Below the pieces are notes generated by a model, which did not search any database, was not told where the DNA came from, and saw only the letters and a list, made by a program, of their open reading frames with translations. A program made the position numbers and the translations under genes. Positions 23,822 to 35,100 of a stretch of DNA of 64,000 nt are shown piece after piece; position 1 is the stretch's first letter, and each line of letters begins with the position of its first letter. The stretch is from contig NW_022985221.1 of NCBI RefSeq assembly GCF_010093535.1, positions 62,001 to 126,000 on the forward strand, read 5' to 3'. Source of the stretch: Lindgomyces ingoldianus. Lineage: Eukaryota > Ascomycota > Dothideomycetes > Pleosporales > Lindgomycetaceae.

Positions 23822-25762
23822 TCAAGTCGCGGCCTCACTGATAGCCGGAGGCGCTGGTGCAGGCGCCGCGCTCGTGGTCGGTGGAGCAGCCACTGTATCA
23901 CTAGCACTGGCCGTGGGAGCCGCTGCAACATGTCCTCCGCCCCGCGCTCCACCCCTTCCCCTCCCACGCCCTGGGAAACCGCCACGGCCGCCACGTGCTG
24001 GTCCCGTTGGAGGTCCATGAGGCCCTGGGTGAGGCTGTCTCCTCACAACCTTCTCTTTCCTCTCTAAGACCTGAACGGCTCCCTGAGCAACTCTGACTGG
24101 GCTTGCTGCGATGGCTTTTTGCAGGCTTTCCGCTTCGACGAAGTCCACATAGGCAAACCCCTTGCGCTTGTCAATCTCCACTTTCTCAATGGCTCCGAAA
24201 GCCTTCAATGCCTCTTCGATCAGCGGCTCGGTAATGCCCTGGGACGCATTGGCGTGTTTCAAAAACGCTTGACGGCCTGTGGGGGTAGGCACTGGGGAAG
24301 CAGCTGAGGATTGTGAGGCCGTGGGGGCTTGGGGACGGGATGGTTTTGATATCTCACTCTTGGCTGTGGCGGATTGCGGTTGGGAGGCCGGGGCCCTCGT
24401 GGCGGCCGGTTCAGTGGGTGGTACACGTGTGGCAGCTGAACCCTTGGGGGTCGTGGGGATTTGCACACCTTGCGGCTTTTTGAGAATCGTGGGAGCAGGG
24501 GGAGCAGCCTTGGCCTGCGCCTTCGAGTTCTCCCCGGGAGTCTTGTTGCTGTTTGTTATGTCTGCCAAGGAAGCCTTGTACGCGCGACGTTCAGCCCGCG
24601 TTGGGCGAGGATTTTCCTTCTTTGGAGATGTGGGGGCAGTCTTCTCTGTAATTAATGCGGCAGCGGCAGCAGCGAGAGCTGGGGCCTCCTTCCCCTTCTG
24701 CTTGCCAGCTGTTGTCTCTTCGGATTTCAGACCAGATTCCTGGACAGCGGGTGTTACTTCTCGCTTCGTGCCTCGACGACGATTGGGGCCGGGTCCAAGG
24801 CCAAGGTCACGTTGGAGCATCGATTTTGCGATGCTCACGTTTCCACGCTTGCGTTCCGGGGCGGGGGAGGGTGCACCTGGGGCAGTCTTCTCGGTTGAGG
24901 TCAGGGTTCCGTCTTTGGACGCGGAAGCCTCCTTGTTGAGGACCTTGACGGCTTCCTTCGCTGCTTTCTCTGCCTTGCTGAGTCTCCTGCTCTTGTCTCC
25001 CGAGGCCGATGCAGCATCCTTGCCGGCCTTGGCTAAGATTTTCTTTTCCGAGGGATCCTCTTTCGATTCTCCACGCCCATGTTTAGCAGCCGTCTTACTA
25101 GGCTTGTCCTTGTTAGCTTTCTTCTCCCTGAGGGCTTCAATCAGAGGAGTAGTTGTGACCTTCTCCTCTTTATGACCCTCAGCGACATCCACTGCGCTTG
25201 GTTTGGTGACAGGATTAGTAAGGCTCTCGAGGAAGTCCTTGAACTCTTGGTCTTGGTCAATCAGGCCCTGGCGAGCATCATTCCGCCTCCGTCCTCCCGG
25301 TATGCGGTGGTAGGGCGAGAACTCGAGCACAGGCGGGCCGATAAGGGCATTGTCCTGGTGGGATTTGGCAGCATCGTTGAAGGAGGCCTGGCGGACGTGA
25401 TCGCCGAGGGGGGTGACATGAGACTGCGATATGACATGGAAATACGCCCGAGAGGGCCTGGACGGTTTGGCCGCGCTGCCATTGCTTTAGTCATGTCCGA
25501 AGAGGGAAGGGGCGGGACACACGTACTCTTTCGAGATCTTGCCCTTCTTGTAGACCATCCAGTCGACCTTGCCTGAACCTGGCTTCCACTCGTCTCCTAG
25601 AGCGGTCTCAAATTCGGTCTTGGTGAGGCCGGGGGGGAGCCTGCGTAGGACAAGCTTCAGCCGCGGTGAAGCAGCTTTTGGACCGCGGGGTGCAGAGGCG
25701 GGGGCATTCTTCTGCAGCACCGTGACGGGCAGGACCCCGTTGACACCGGTCGGGGGGGCCAT
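23822..25762 (-). CDS. upf3: Nonsense-mediated decay factor UPF3 with additional C-terminal RRM and RGG tail
   Basis: Exons 25762-25527 and 25475-23822 give 629 residues. The intron (25476-25526, GTACGT...CAG) splits an Asp codon. The N-terminal Smg4/UPF3 domain (about residues 30-180) shows KLVLRRLPPGLTKTEFE, then SRAYFHVI and PVLEFSPYHRIPG, as in the family. This domain adopts an RRM-like fold that binds UPF2 in the mRNA surveillance complex. The middle is a long Lys/Glu/Ala-rich, low-complexity region. Near residues 480-550 is a second, canonical RRM with RNP1-like KGFAYVDF. It is followed by an RGG-rich stretch (GGRGGFPGRGRGRGG) and an Ala/Pro tail. Yeast UPF3 lacks that C-terminal RRM. 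The gene is divergent from SIT4, with 684 bases between start codons, which include a 9-base tandem repeat. Confidence 0.92.
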
Positions 25763-26446
25763 TGGAGGGACGGCGGTGCAATGCAGGCGATAAAGGTGTC
25801 AGGAATGCGGAGGAGAGGGGCTCGAGCTGTTTAGATATGATCCAGCCGGTGCAGTCTTTGGGAGCAGTGGGAGCAGTGGGAGCAGTGGGAGCAGTGAGAG
25901 CAGCGGGAGCAGGGGAAGGAGGGTGCTGTCGGACATGGGCAGGCGGGATCGAGGAGACTGGCAGCTCCAGCGCAACTGGGTCGGGGAGGCAAACGGAGCG
26001 CGGATGCTTCTCATGCAGGAGCTCACCGTGAAAGAAAGAAAGGCGCGGCGCCGCACACTGTGATGCTGATGTCAATAAACCCCCCTCTCCGCCTTCGCTA
26101 AGTGGCAGAACGCGCGAACTCGGGCAAGCGCCCGAGGGCCACGCTCAGGTGCAGCTGCCACCGACCGCAACCTTCGAGGCGACTGGCCCACCCTTCTCCC
26201 ACCTCATCATGCGTACCCGACCCTGTCGCTGCTGAACGAACTGCTGTGCCCTGCATTGTCGCCTCCTCCCTCTTCACATCGAGTGCGACTCATGCTATCG
26301 CAGAAATTCCCTACGTCACGCTTGATAATCCCCTCTGCCATACCACTGACACCCTTCCTACAACCATTGGCGCTTCTTCAACTGTGCATTCCTTCTTTCT
26401 AACGGCTGGGTTTCAGGATCGACAGCTAAATCGGGCTTTTTGAATC
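25763..26446. promoter_or_regulatory. Shared divergent promoter of UPF3 and SIT4
   Basis: The interval separates the UPF3 ATG (25762, minus) and the SIT4 ATG (26447, plus). It should hold both 5' leaders and promoters. Short open frames here on both strands are low complexity (for example Ala-Pro-Thr repeats from the 9-mer) and are not credible genes. Confidence 0.6.
25860..25913. repeat. 9-base tandem repeat GGGAGCAGT, six copies
   Basis: Four perfect copies of GGGAGCAGT (25860-25895) are followed by two diverged ones (GAGAGCAGC, GGGAGCAGG). It lies about 100 bases upstream of the UPF3 start, probably in its 5' leader or promoter. Read on the minus strand the unit is ACTGCTCCC. Confidence 0.9.
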
Positions 26447-27997
26447 ATGGGCAAAGACAGCGATGTCCCGCAGCCCGGCCCCGCACGCCTCTCCAAGGGA
26501 GCGGGGCCTGATGAATGGCTGGAGCAAGCAAAGCAGTGCAAATACCTGCCAGAGGCGGACATGAAGCGTCTGTGCGAAATTGTAAAAGAGTGTTTGATGG
26601 AAGGTAAGATGTCCCCGCCGAGTGGTCCATGAAGGCGCCGTTCCAAGTCTTTCCCCACGGCCGTTGCATAATCCTAATGTCTTACGACCTTCGTGGCTGC
26701 AACCTCATGTCTGGACTTCTCTCATCTAACCTGTTCTACTTACAGAATCCAACATCCAACCAGTCCGGACGCCCGTAACTGTCTGTGGCGACATCCATGG
26801 CCAGTTCTATGACCTTCTCGAGCTCTTCCGTGTCGCTGGTGGAATGCCCAACGATACTCCAGTGGCCCCCACTGTACCCACAAAAACTATCAGCGCTGCA
26901 GACATTGAGCCCCCGACCACTATCACAGATCCAAAGGCAAAGCGGAAGATGAAGAGAAGATTCCAAGCTGATAGCAACTACACCGGGCCAGCCAGCCCGA
27001 ATGAAGGAGAAGGCGATGAGGAAGAAGACGAGGAGGAACCAAGAGGCCGGAGCAGAAGCATAACTGGAAGACGAAGTACCGAGGACGAGTCGGAGGCTGG
27101 GTCGAGGAGAAACATGTCCGGCTCCAGCGGCAACGGCCAGCAGAACTACATCTTCCTCGGAGATTTCGTAGATCGAGGCTACTTCAGCTTAGAGACCTTC
27201 ACGCTACTAATGTGCTTAAAGGCCAAGTGAGTGCGAATGAGACCGGGGGAGTTGCACCCATACTCACAGTTCCAGATACCCCGACCGAGTCACGCTTGTC
27301 CGCGGCAATCACGAGTCTCGTCAGATCACCCAGGTCTACGGGTTCTATGAAGAATGTCAGACCAAGTATGGAAATGCGTCAGTCTGGAAAGCATGCTGCC
27401 AAGTCTTTGACTTCCTCGCTTTGGCTGCCATCGTAGATGGCAAGGTGTTGTGCGTGCACGGTGGACTGAGTCCTGAGATTAGGACTCTGGACCAAATCCG
27501 TGTAGTTGCTAGAGCCCAAGAGATACCCCATGAGGGCGCATTTTGTGACCTGGTTTGGAGTGACCCTGAGGATGTTGATACCTGGGCCGTGTCCCCTCGA
27601 GGCGCTGGTTGGCTCTTTGGGGACAAAGTATCTTCAGAGGTTAGATGCCCATATCCGCGTTCTCTGGCAAAAACTAAGCAACATCGCAGTTTAACCATGT
27701 AAATGGGCTACAACTCATTGCTCGCGCGCATCAGCTAGTCAATGAAGGCTACAAGGTACTTCTCATTCCCAACCCAATCGACCATCGCCCACTCACACAC
27801 AGCAGTATCACTTCAAAAATCATGATGTCGTCACCGTTTGGTCTGCGCCTAACTATTGCTATCGCTGCGGCAACGTAGCCTCGATCATGAATCTGAACGA
27901 AACCCTGAAGCCTGAGTTCCAAATTTTTAGCGCCGTGCCGGACCACCGACGAGCTGTCCCCGCAGGAAGAGGGACGCGTGGTGAATACTTCCTCTAA
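26447..27997 (+). CDS. sit4: Sit4/PP6-type serine/threonine protein phosphatase catalytic subunit with long acidic-RS insertion
   Basis: Five exons, 26447-26603, 26746-27226, 27276-27639, 27690-27755 and 27806-27997, give 419 residues. The introns are 142, 49, 50 and 50 bases. The sequence follows yeast Sit4 almost residue for residue: [36 protein letters not shown] (metal ligands D68, H70), GDFVDRG (D192), RGNHES (N224, H225), [30 protein letters not shown] and the C-terminal YFL. In PP2A-like enzymes the terminal Leu is carboxymethylated. Residues about 90-184 are an extra segment, acidic ([18 protein letters not shown]), inserted between the GGMP and QNYIFLGD strands. Yeast Sit4 lacks it; similar insertions seem usual in filamentous fungi. 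Sit4/PP6 enzymes act with SAP regulatory subunits in cell-cycle and TOR signalling. The last acceptor was set at 27805 rather than 27802 to keep the family motif KYHF. Confidence 0.95.
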
Positions 27998-29264
27998 TAC
28001 TTTCCATAGTGTGTGCGTTTGCGCAAAGGCGATGTCTTGAATGTCACGCAGGAAGGATAGACGGCGGGGTAGAGCCTTTTTGGTGGCAATATTGGAAGCA
28101 GCATTTCACCGTTTCACCATTTCACAGAGGATACGTTGCATGCAAATATTCTTGCATCTCATGAGTGAGGAGAATACCCGGCGGAATGGATAAATGGATG
28201 GAGGCATGGAATTCATGATACTTGTATAATAACTTCATGATCCGAACTTGTACGATTATTGAGAGCAAAGGATGCGCCAAGATGAAATGACGTGATCAGC
28301 GAGATCCGCATGGCTCTCACCTCTTTCCACACTCGCTAATCCCGAAATGTGAGATTGAAATGCAAAGTAATTAGCTGAATCGCGTATATAAACAATAAGA
28401 TTTCCGGCAAAACTCACCTGTAACGGGTCTTCGTCGGAAGGAGCACCATAATCTCTTTACCCAACATTCCTTCAACACCTTAACTGCGAGCCCAGTTCGA
28501 GTCCGGTGGTGTCCGTTTTTCCCACTCATTTAGGTAACTAATGATGCTGGGCGGACCTAAGCAATGAAAACTATTGTCGAGGGAAGCAATTCTGCAGACG
28601 CGTTTTCACCGGTGGACGGCGGCGCTGGAATACTCGCGTTCGGGTGGGATGGGGGTAAGAGGAGGGTGATTTCGACCGATTCTAAAGAGCAATCGCTTTT
28701 TTTTTTTACTTCTTTTTGAAAAAACATTGGATACGTTTGTAGATTAAGGATTACTTGTGAAGGAATTTTTTTTAATCATTTTTCTTAATGAATTCCACCC
28801 TATGTAGAGTCGTGATTTTGAGTCAGCTGTGCTTGCAGGCAAGCACCAAATTCGCTTTCAGGTTGGCGGGGTTAATCGGTGGTCTTATTTTATTTATGGC
28901 TGCAGTCAATGAGCTCTGGGGGGCTGCAAAGGTTCTTATCTGGGCCAAACACACGTCGGACTGCTTCTGCTTCCTTCTCCCCCAAGCTCTAACCTGCTAC
29001 GACCAGTTCGCTGCTGGTTGCCCTCAGGTTGCCCTCATATACATCCTTGCTGTGAGGCTCTAGGCTGGGCCTAATAGGAAAATCCACCACACCTTTGCCA
29101 TAGCACCACAGGAATTCAGGCCATCTAAACGTCCCTCCAGTCATACAAGTCACCATTGTTGATTAGACTGCAACCTGCAGACCCTTAATCTTCCGCAGTC
29201 TGCTGAACCGTTCATCTACAATATGCATTGGTAGCCTTCTGCAAACTAAGATTTTTGGCTTGGC
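27998..29264. other. Intergenic region between SIT4 and the Ras-ANK-kinase gene
   Basis: It contains the SIT4 3' UTR and the promoter of the fusion gene. A T10 run lies near 28698. The 91-codon ATG frame at 28788-29063 is hydrophobic in part but has no recognisable family, and sits where the promoter of the next gene is expected. Confidence 0.55.
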
Positions 29265-32106
29265 ATGTCTTCAAGGTTCTTGAGAGAATACAAGATAGTG
29301 GTTGTGGGTGGAGGGGGCGTGGGGAAATCGGCCTTCATTATCCAGGTACGTCGTTCTACTCTTCTTTACTTATGACACCATTCTAAACCAGACGAAGTTC
29401 GTCGGGGGCTACTTCCTCTCAGAACTGGATCCGACAATTGAAGATTCCTACCGGAAGCAGTACTCCGTTGATAGCGAAGTTGTTCTGTTCGACATTCTCG
29501 ATACCGCAGGCCAGGAAGAATACTCCGCGATGAGAGAACAATACATGAGGACATGCGAAGGCATGATCATCATGTACAGTATAACGAGCCGGGTCTCATT
29601 TGAAGAGGCATTCGCTTTTCGCGAACAACTGCTCCGGGTAAAAGAGCGGGATTATTTCCCAATGTTGGTCGTGGGCAACAAATCCGACCAGCATTCTGAG
29701 CGTGAGGTGCCCGTTCAGGAGGGTATGGCTTTCGCCACGCATGCAGGCTGTGGGTTCCTTGAAGTGTCTGCCAAATCATGCAACAATGTCGATCGAACCT
29801 TCTTCGATATAGTACGAGAAATTCGTCGCTTCAACAAAGAACTCCCTTCTTCCTTATCGATACCTTCCAAATTGCCTCAGACACACCGCAAACGATCTCC
29901 ATTTTCTCCCAGAAGCCTCTCAATATCGTCCTTAAAGGACCTATTCAAGCCGACCAAGCCAGTTTGGGACTTGGACCCTGAAGCTGAAGCTATCCGGCAG
30001 CAAACACTCAATCGTATGCTCATCCAGTGTGCGAAGAGCAACGATAAGCGCCGAGTGAAGAAACTTTTGGAAAGAGGGGCCAACATACAAGCACAACCGG
30101 GGGTGGAGGGCAATGCTCTACATGCAGCATCAGCTGTCGGACATCTAGACGTTGTAAATCTCCTTCTCAAATGTGGGGCCGCCCTAAATGCGCGAGAGTC
30201 TCGAGGCAACACGGCCCTTCACTTGGCTGCTCTCGAAGGTCATGCAGAGATCGTCAAGGTTCTTCTACGTCGAGGGGCGCCTGTAGACACAAGTTGCGGG
30301 ATGTATGGAACAGCACTTGTTGCTGCTTCTACGAGAGGTCATACTAAAGTTGCTCAGCTGCTTCTGGAGAGGGGTGCCGAGGTAAATGCACGTGGGGGAC
30401 CATTTGGGAGCAGCTTTCATGCAGCAGCAATGATAGGCAAAGCAGACCTTGCTTCACTCTTACACGACTATGGAGCTGAAATCGATAGTCGAGGAGTAGG
30501 GGAATGTACCGCTTTACAGATAGCTGCCTTTGCGGGAAATGTGGAGGTGGTGAGGCTTCTATTAGACAGAAACGCCGACGTTAATCTTAATGGAGGCAAG
30601 TACGGCCGAGCATTGAAGGCAGCCCTCGACCGAGGTCACTTCGACGTAATTGATCTACTTATCAAGAATGGAGCTTCAGATGTGGATCTTTTCCAAGGTG
30701 GAAACAATATCTCTCTGCGCCCCAACGAACCACCGCAGGGTTCTTCTTCCTCGCTGGACATTGCTACCGAAATGAGGCTACAACAGCAAGTTTCGCTATC
30801 AGGAGTCGCTCCGAGTCTGTACATCTCGCAACCTACCCATGGTGAAACATCATCTGGATTACCCCATCACCTTCATCAGAGCCTGAATGTCGAGCCTCGT
30901 GCTGACAGTGCGAGCAATACCTGGAACTCAGCTACCCAAGACTGTCCTGTTCTGGCTCGAAGTCCGCTAGAGACTTCTAGGGTGGCTCCACTAGCTATGG
31001 TTGAGTCACAGATCCTTCCATCTGGCCACGCTCACTATGAGAACGCAAACCAGATACCTTTCCAATGGGTCCGAGACTTAGGCAGAGGCTCATACGGAAT
31101 TGTGGATGAGGTAACATTTACTGCTATCGGAGGACATTCTCTTACCTACGCTCGGAAGATACTCCAAAACAGTGGTGCCCAGCATATCTATCGGATGATT
31201 ATGGACGAAATTGCCTTATTCAAACGTCTTCGGCATAAGCATGTTGTTGAAGTGCTTGCGACTTATTCGTTCGGTAAACAATATGCCATCATCATGTCTC
31301 CTGTTGCCGAAACGGATCTTAAAAATTTCCTTCATTTGGGCCATCCCGAGCAGAAGATGTTTCGTTGGTTTGGCTGTATGACAGCTGCTCTTACTTACAT
31401 TCACTCCGAGGACATACGACATCGTGATATCAAGCCAGCGAACATTTTGGTTAAAGGCGACGACGTTCTGTTTACCGATTTTGGCATTGCCAAAGATTTC
31501 TCCCAAGATAGCACCACGTCCTCCTTTGGAACCGTAGACGCAAAATCCTACATGTACTGCGCTCCAGAAGTTGCCGCCGAGAAGCCTCGTGGACGGCCAT
31601 CGGATATCTACTCTCTTAGTTGCGTTTTCCTTGAACTAGCCACTGTTCTAATTGGGTCCCCGGGGTTCTCGCTATCAGTGCTCCACGAGACCATCAAAGC
31701 GAACGAAATGCGGGCTTATCACGCGAAGCCATCAGATGTCTTGCAATTTCTCCTCGGACTCTGTGCTCTCACGCCCGACCGTGAAGCCGAGGGATGGGCT
31801 ACCAGGCAGAGATACGTTCTCATATTTCAATGGTGCTTTGCAATGTTGTACCCGGAACCAAAATGGCGCATCTCAGGGTGCGCATTGCTCAGCATGATCC
31901 AGAGTGTTGATGACTCGGCGCCATCACCAACAATATATATTGGGGAGTGCTGTAAGAAAAGCGTGCCAGCACAGGAAGCCTGGCCGAGGCTGCTTCAAAT
32001 CTGGCCGACTGACGAATTCTTGGGCAGGCATCTTTCATGGGAGGAACTTGGCGAAAAGTTGCGGTACACGGTTCCGAAGGATATAGCTGATGACAACAAT
32101 GATTGA
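29265..32106 (+). CDS. Ras-family GTPase - ankyrin repeats - protein kinase fusion protein
   Basis: Two exons, 29265-29345 and 29392-32106, encode 931 residues. The intron (29346-29391, GTACGT...CAG, phase 0) falls inside the GTPase domain, just after the P-loop, and splicing gives FIIQ-TKFVGG. Residues 9-180 form a complete Ras/Rap-type GTPase: P-loop GGGGVGKS (15-22), switch I DPTIEDSY (T42), DTAGQE (Q68), NKSD and SAK. Two residues are added before switch I, and the Tyr32 equivalent is Leu39. There is no CaaX box. A basic Ser-rich linker leads to about seven ankyrin repeats (231-460: [20 protein letters not shown] and similar). A kinase domain follows (585-860) with GRGSYG, ARKI (K616), HRDIKPAN (D706), DFG (D723) and CAPE, so it looks catalytically complete. 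The second exon is one unbroken 905-codon frame, so the fusion is not a splicing artefact. Its function is unknown; a GTP-controlled kinase is inference. Confidence 0.93.
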
Positions 32107-35100
32107 ATAATCAGAGAGAGTGGCACTGGACTTACGACGCCTTCTCACATAAAGCGGAGCATGGCCAGGGTAGAGTTGATCTGTTAAACATCTTGCTGGA
32201 ATCAAGGAGAACGCAAATAAGATCCGGAATTCTGTCCTCAATTACCTCACTGTAGGCGGCGAGACACAGTAGGGTGAATAGGTCTGTGATTTTAGGAGGT
32301 GTTATGTTCGTGATATTCATTCCAGGGAGCGGCATTCCTGGATAACGCCCAAACCAAGCAGGAGAGTATATGGGACAGGATTTAATCTAACCACAATGTA
32401 TTAACCATCTCTTGGGAGCGAAGGAAAGACGGTCAATCCAAGAGGTCATGGTAATCCTTGGGAGGGATATTAGCAAGCTTACCTGGAAATGAAGTTTTCT
32501 TCCGAGTTTGCTCGCACAAATTGAGCCCTGGATATCGCAGGTTCAAAGTAAGGATTGAATGCGAAGGTGAGCGCCCCCTGGGTTAGTACGCACAAGCTCA
32601 CCTCGGCAGAACGATACTCCGACGCCAAGTCCACCTGTTGGAAATTTCTCACCCACGAACTTAACGCTTCAAAGTCTCTCATTAGACGCAACGCCGACAT
32701 CTCCCTCTTTCTCAACACCAATGCCTGAAGCATTCATTCTCCCGACAAGCATGTATCGCCACTGAAATATCTAGTTACCGGCGCTCCGTAGGTCCTCCCT
32801 CCCTCTAATCTCCATCTGCTGCAGATGATTAAGATTTTACGAACAATCCAATTCCTATAGCGTCGTGAAGGACTCAAATACTCTAGAATTACAATGATGC
32901 ATCTCAGTCATTTCAAAGCTTTGGTTTCTCCTTAGGTCATTTGCTAATGGAGACAACAGGTGTCTTGACTTCGACCCTCGTCCACTCAACCACGCATGTT
33001 CATCAAAGGTACGTTCTTCATTTCCTCCACATTCCCAAACCCCAGCAGAGTGATGATCACTTGACCGGAAAGGCATTCCTCGAACTGAATATACATTGTC
33101 GATACCGTCATAGTTTCAGCCTTGTCTGATTCTGCTCATTCGCAGCAAGCTTCACGTCAATGATGTTTGTCCTTAAGAAGCTAACAATTCCTGTGAATAG
33201 GTACACCTCTCCTACCTCACGCTCCCTACCTACCCTGAACCCTTCCTGTGATGAGACCTCATGATGCGTCGGGCGGACTGAACGTACACCTCGACCGGCA
33301 TCCGTTCAAAGCAAGCGTACAAACTTGTGGGTGTTCGGACGGGGATGTATTTGTTGACACAGCATCATCTGACCCTCAACCACTCCCAATGCCTCGGAGA
33401 TATAACGCTTAGAGTTTTTGCTGACTTTGATGGCAGGTTAAGGTATGGCAGGATTTTTTTACTTCGCCGAGCGGTCCCATCTTTTTCATGATGATTCTTG
33501 ATATTCACACTGTGTGAATGGTCTGCCTTGTAACGAAGGCATGACTGTGCTGATCACTCTAAATAATCTGATTTAATGAGGTATGTATCTTCTGGTTTAA
33601 ACATTGTAGTTATTGCTAACGAAGGCTTAGCCTGACTTCAGATGGACACGTACCTTCTGTTTAGCCATCGACCTGTCTCAACGGCCTTGTGTCCGGAGGC
33701 TAACGAATTCGCAACAGTCCATATGTTTTGATTTATTTTCGCATCAGTCAGTGATGAACATAGTACGTTGCTCGAATCTTCCCTTCTCCACCTACCGCGC
33801 CCTTTGCAATGATGAACACCATGATACGCTGCGTTCTTACCGAGTTCATCTTTGAAGAAACATATCATCACCTTGGAGAACTGACGCCATTCCACCCCCC
33901 CCCCCCGCTTCTTCTCACTCTCGAGGTCAATGGAGAAGCTACTAACAATTCAATACAGCACATATTAGACCTCGGGGGCATCCTTCTCCAATACCCTCTA
34001 TTGAGTAGAGTGGTTCACACCGTAGATAGCTTCGATAAAAAAAATAACACCATCATCCTTAATGTCCTATTTGCCGACTCTCCCATGTTCCCATAATGTC
34101 GGTGTGCGTATATACATTAACGTGTCAATCGCGCTACTATGAACCCATCTATGTCCCTTCCTTCAACATGTATGTATGTGACCTCGATAGTAGCTACGTC
34201 CCTAGCTGCATGTCTATGTGGTTTGTTTAGTGAATCTAGTTTTGATTTTCCGTGTTCGCGTCTGCACGGAGACTAGGCTCGGGACGTGCATTGGCCATTG
34301 TCCCGCAAATGGCGGTCAGAAACCGGGGGTGTTGGCAGTTCGGAGACGGGTTTTAGCTGCATATGCAGGTTCTGCTTTTCCTTTGCCGGCTTTGAGGTTA
34401 GTGGATGTCCGAGGTCAGGAAATGGAAATGGGGAAGGAATGGGAATTGAGGGCACTGATGTGTACCGAGGTTGGACGGACGGGATTTTACGTTGGGTTGC
34501 GGTGAGGTTATTACTAGAAGCGATGGGATGAAGGATGGTTTTTCCTGTTTGGGAGACTGTTTGCTAAATATCTGCGTGAGAGGAACATCGGATGTTTTTT
34601 TTTCCCCTCGTTAGAAGAGGTCGAGATGAGATCATGGCTAAAGCTTGTGTGGTGAATTGTTCTTTTAAGCTGTGTACACTTGAATATATGATTTACAGGA
34701 AACGGTGGTAGAACGAGAGCGTGATGGGAAGCGATGCGGACGGACATGCTATGCAATCCTGGAGGAGAGCTGAGCACGCGCGAAAGAAGCTTAAAGAGAC
34801 AGGTTGAATTCAGAAGCCTTCGGGAGTGACAGCCCTGCTGCCCCGAAGCTCGGATAACAATGTGAGTGAGATGGAGTAATCCTCTGTTGGCCCGTTTGTA
34901 AGGCTGAGGATATGGCTGAGGCCGAATGGACTCCGGTATCAGGTACAAGAGAACGTGCACTTACGATGTGGTATCTCATTCCCGCGAATTGGGATCGAAA
35001 GAGTAAGATAAAGCTAGGCACTAAGGGACTTTGCACTGGTATAGCATCTACATGTTTCAATGCCAGACTTAAAGATATGTGTCTTCAGAGCGATTGTCCG

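Noticed and set aside
24279..25175. 298-codon plus-strand open frame with hydrophobic content
   Set aside because: It lies wholly antisense to the UPF3 low-complexity exon; its composition mirrors the Lys/Ala-rich codons on the other strand.
28788..29063. 91-codon ATG frame with hydrophobic segments
   Set aside because: It is short, unlike any family I know, and sits in the promoter of the Ras-ANK-kinase gene.
32132..32733. Two minus-strand frames that might be exons of one small gene
   Set aside because: A good donor (GTAAGC near 32482) exists, but the nearest acceptor gives a stop after about 14 codons, and the second frame cannot be joined in phase.
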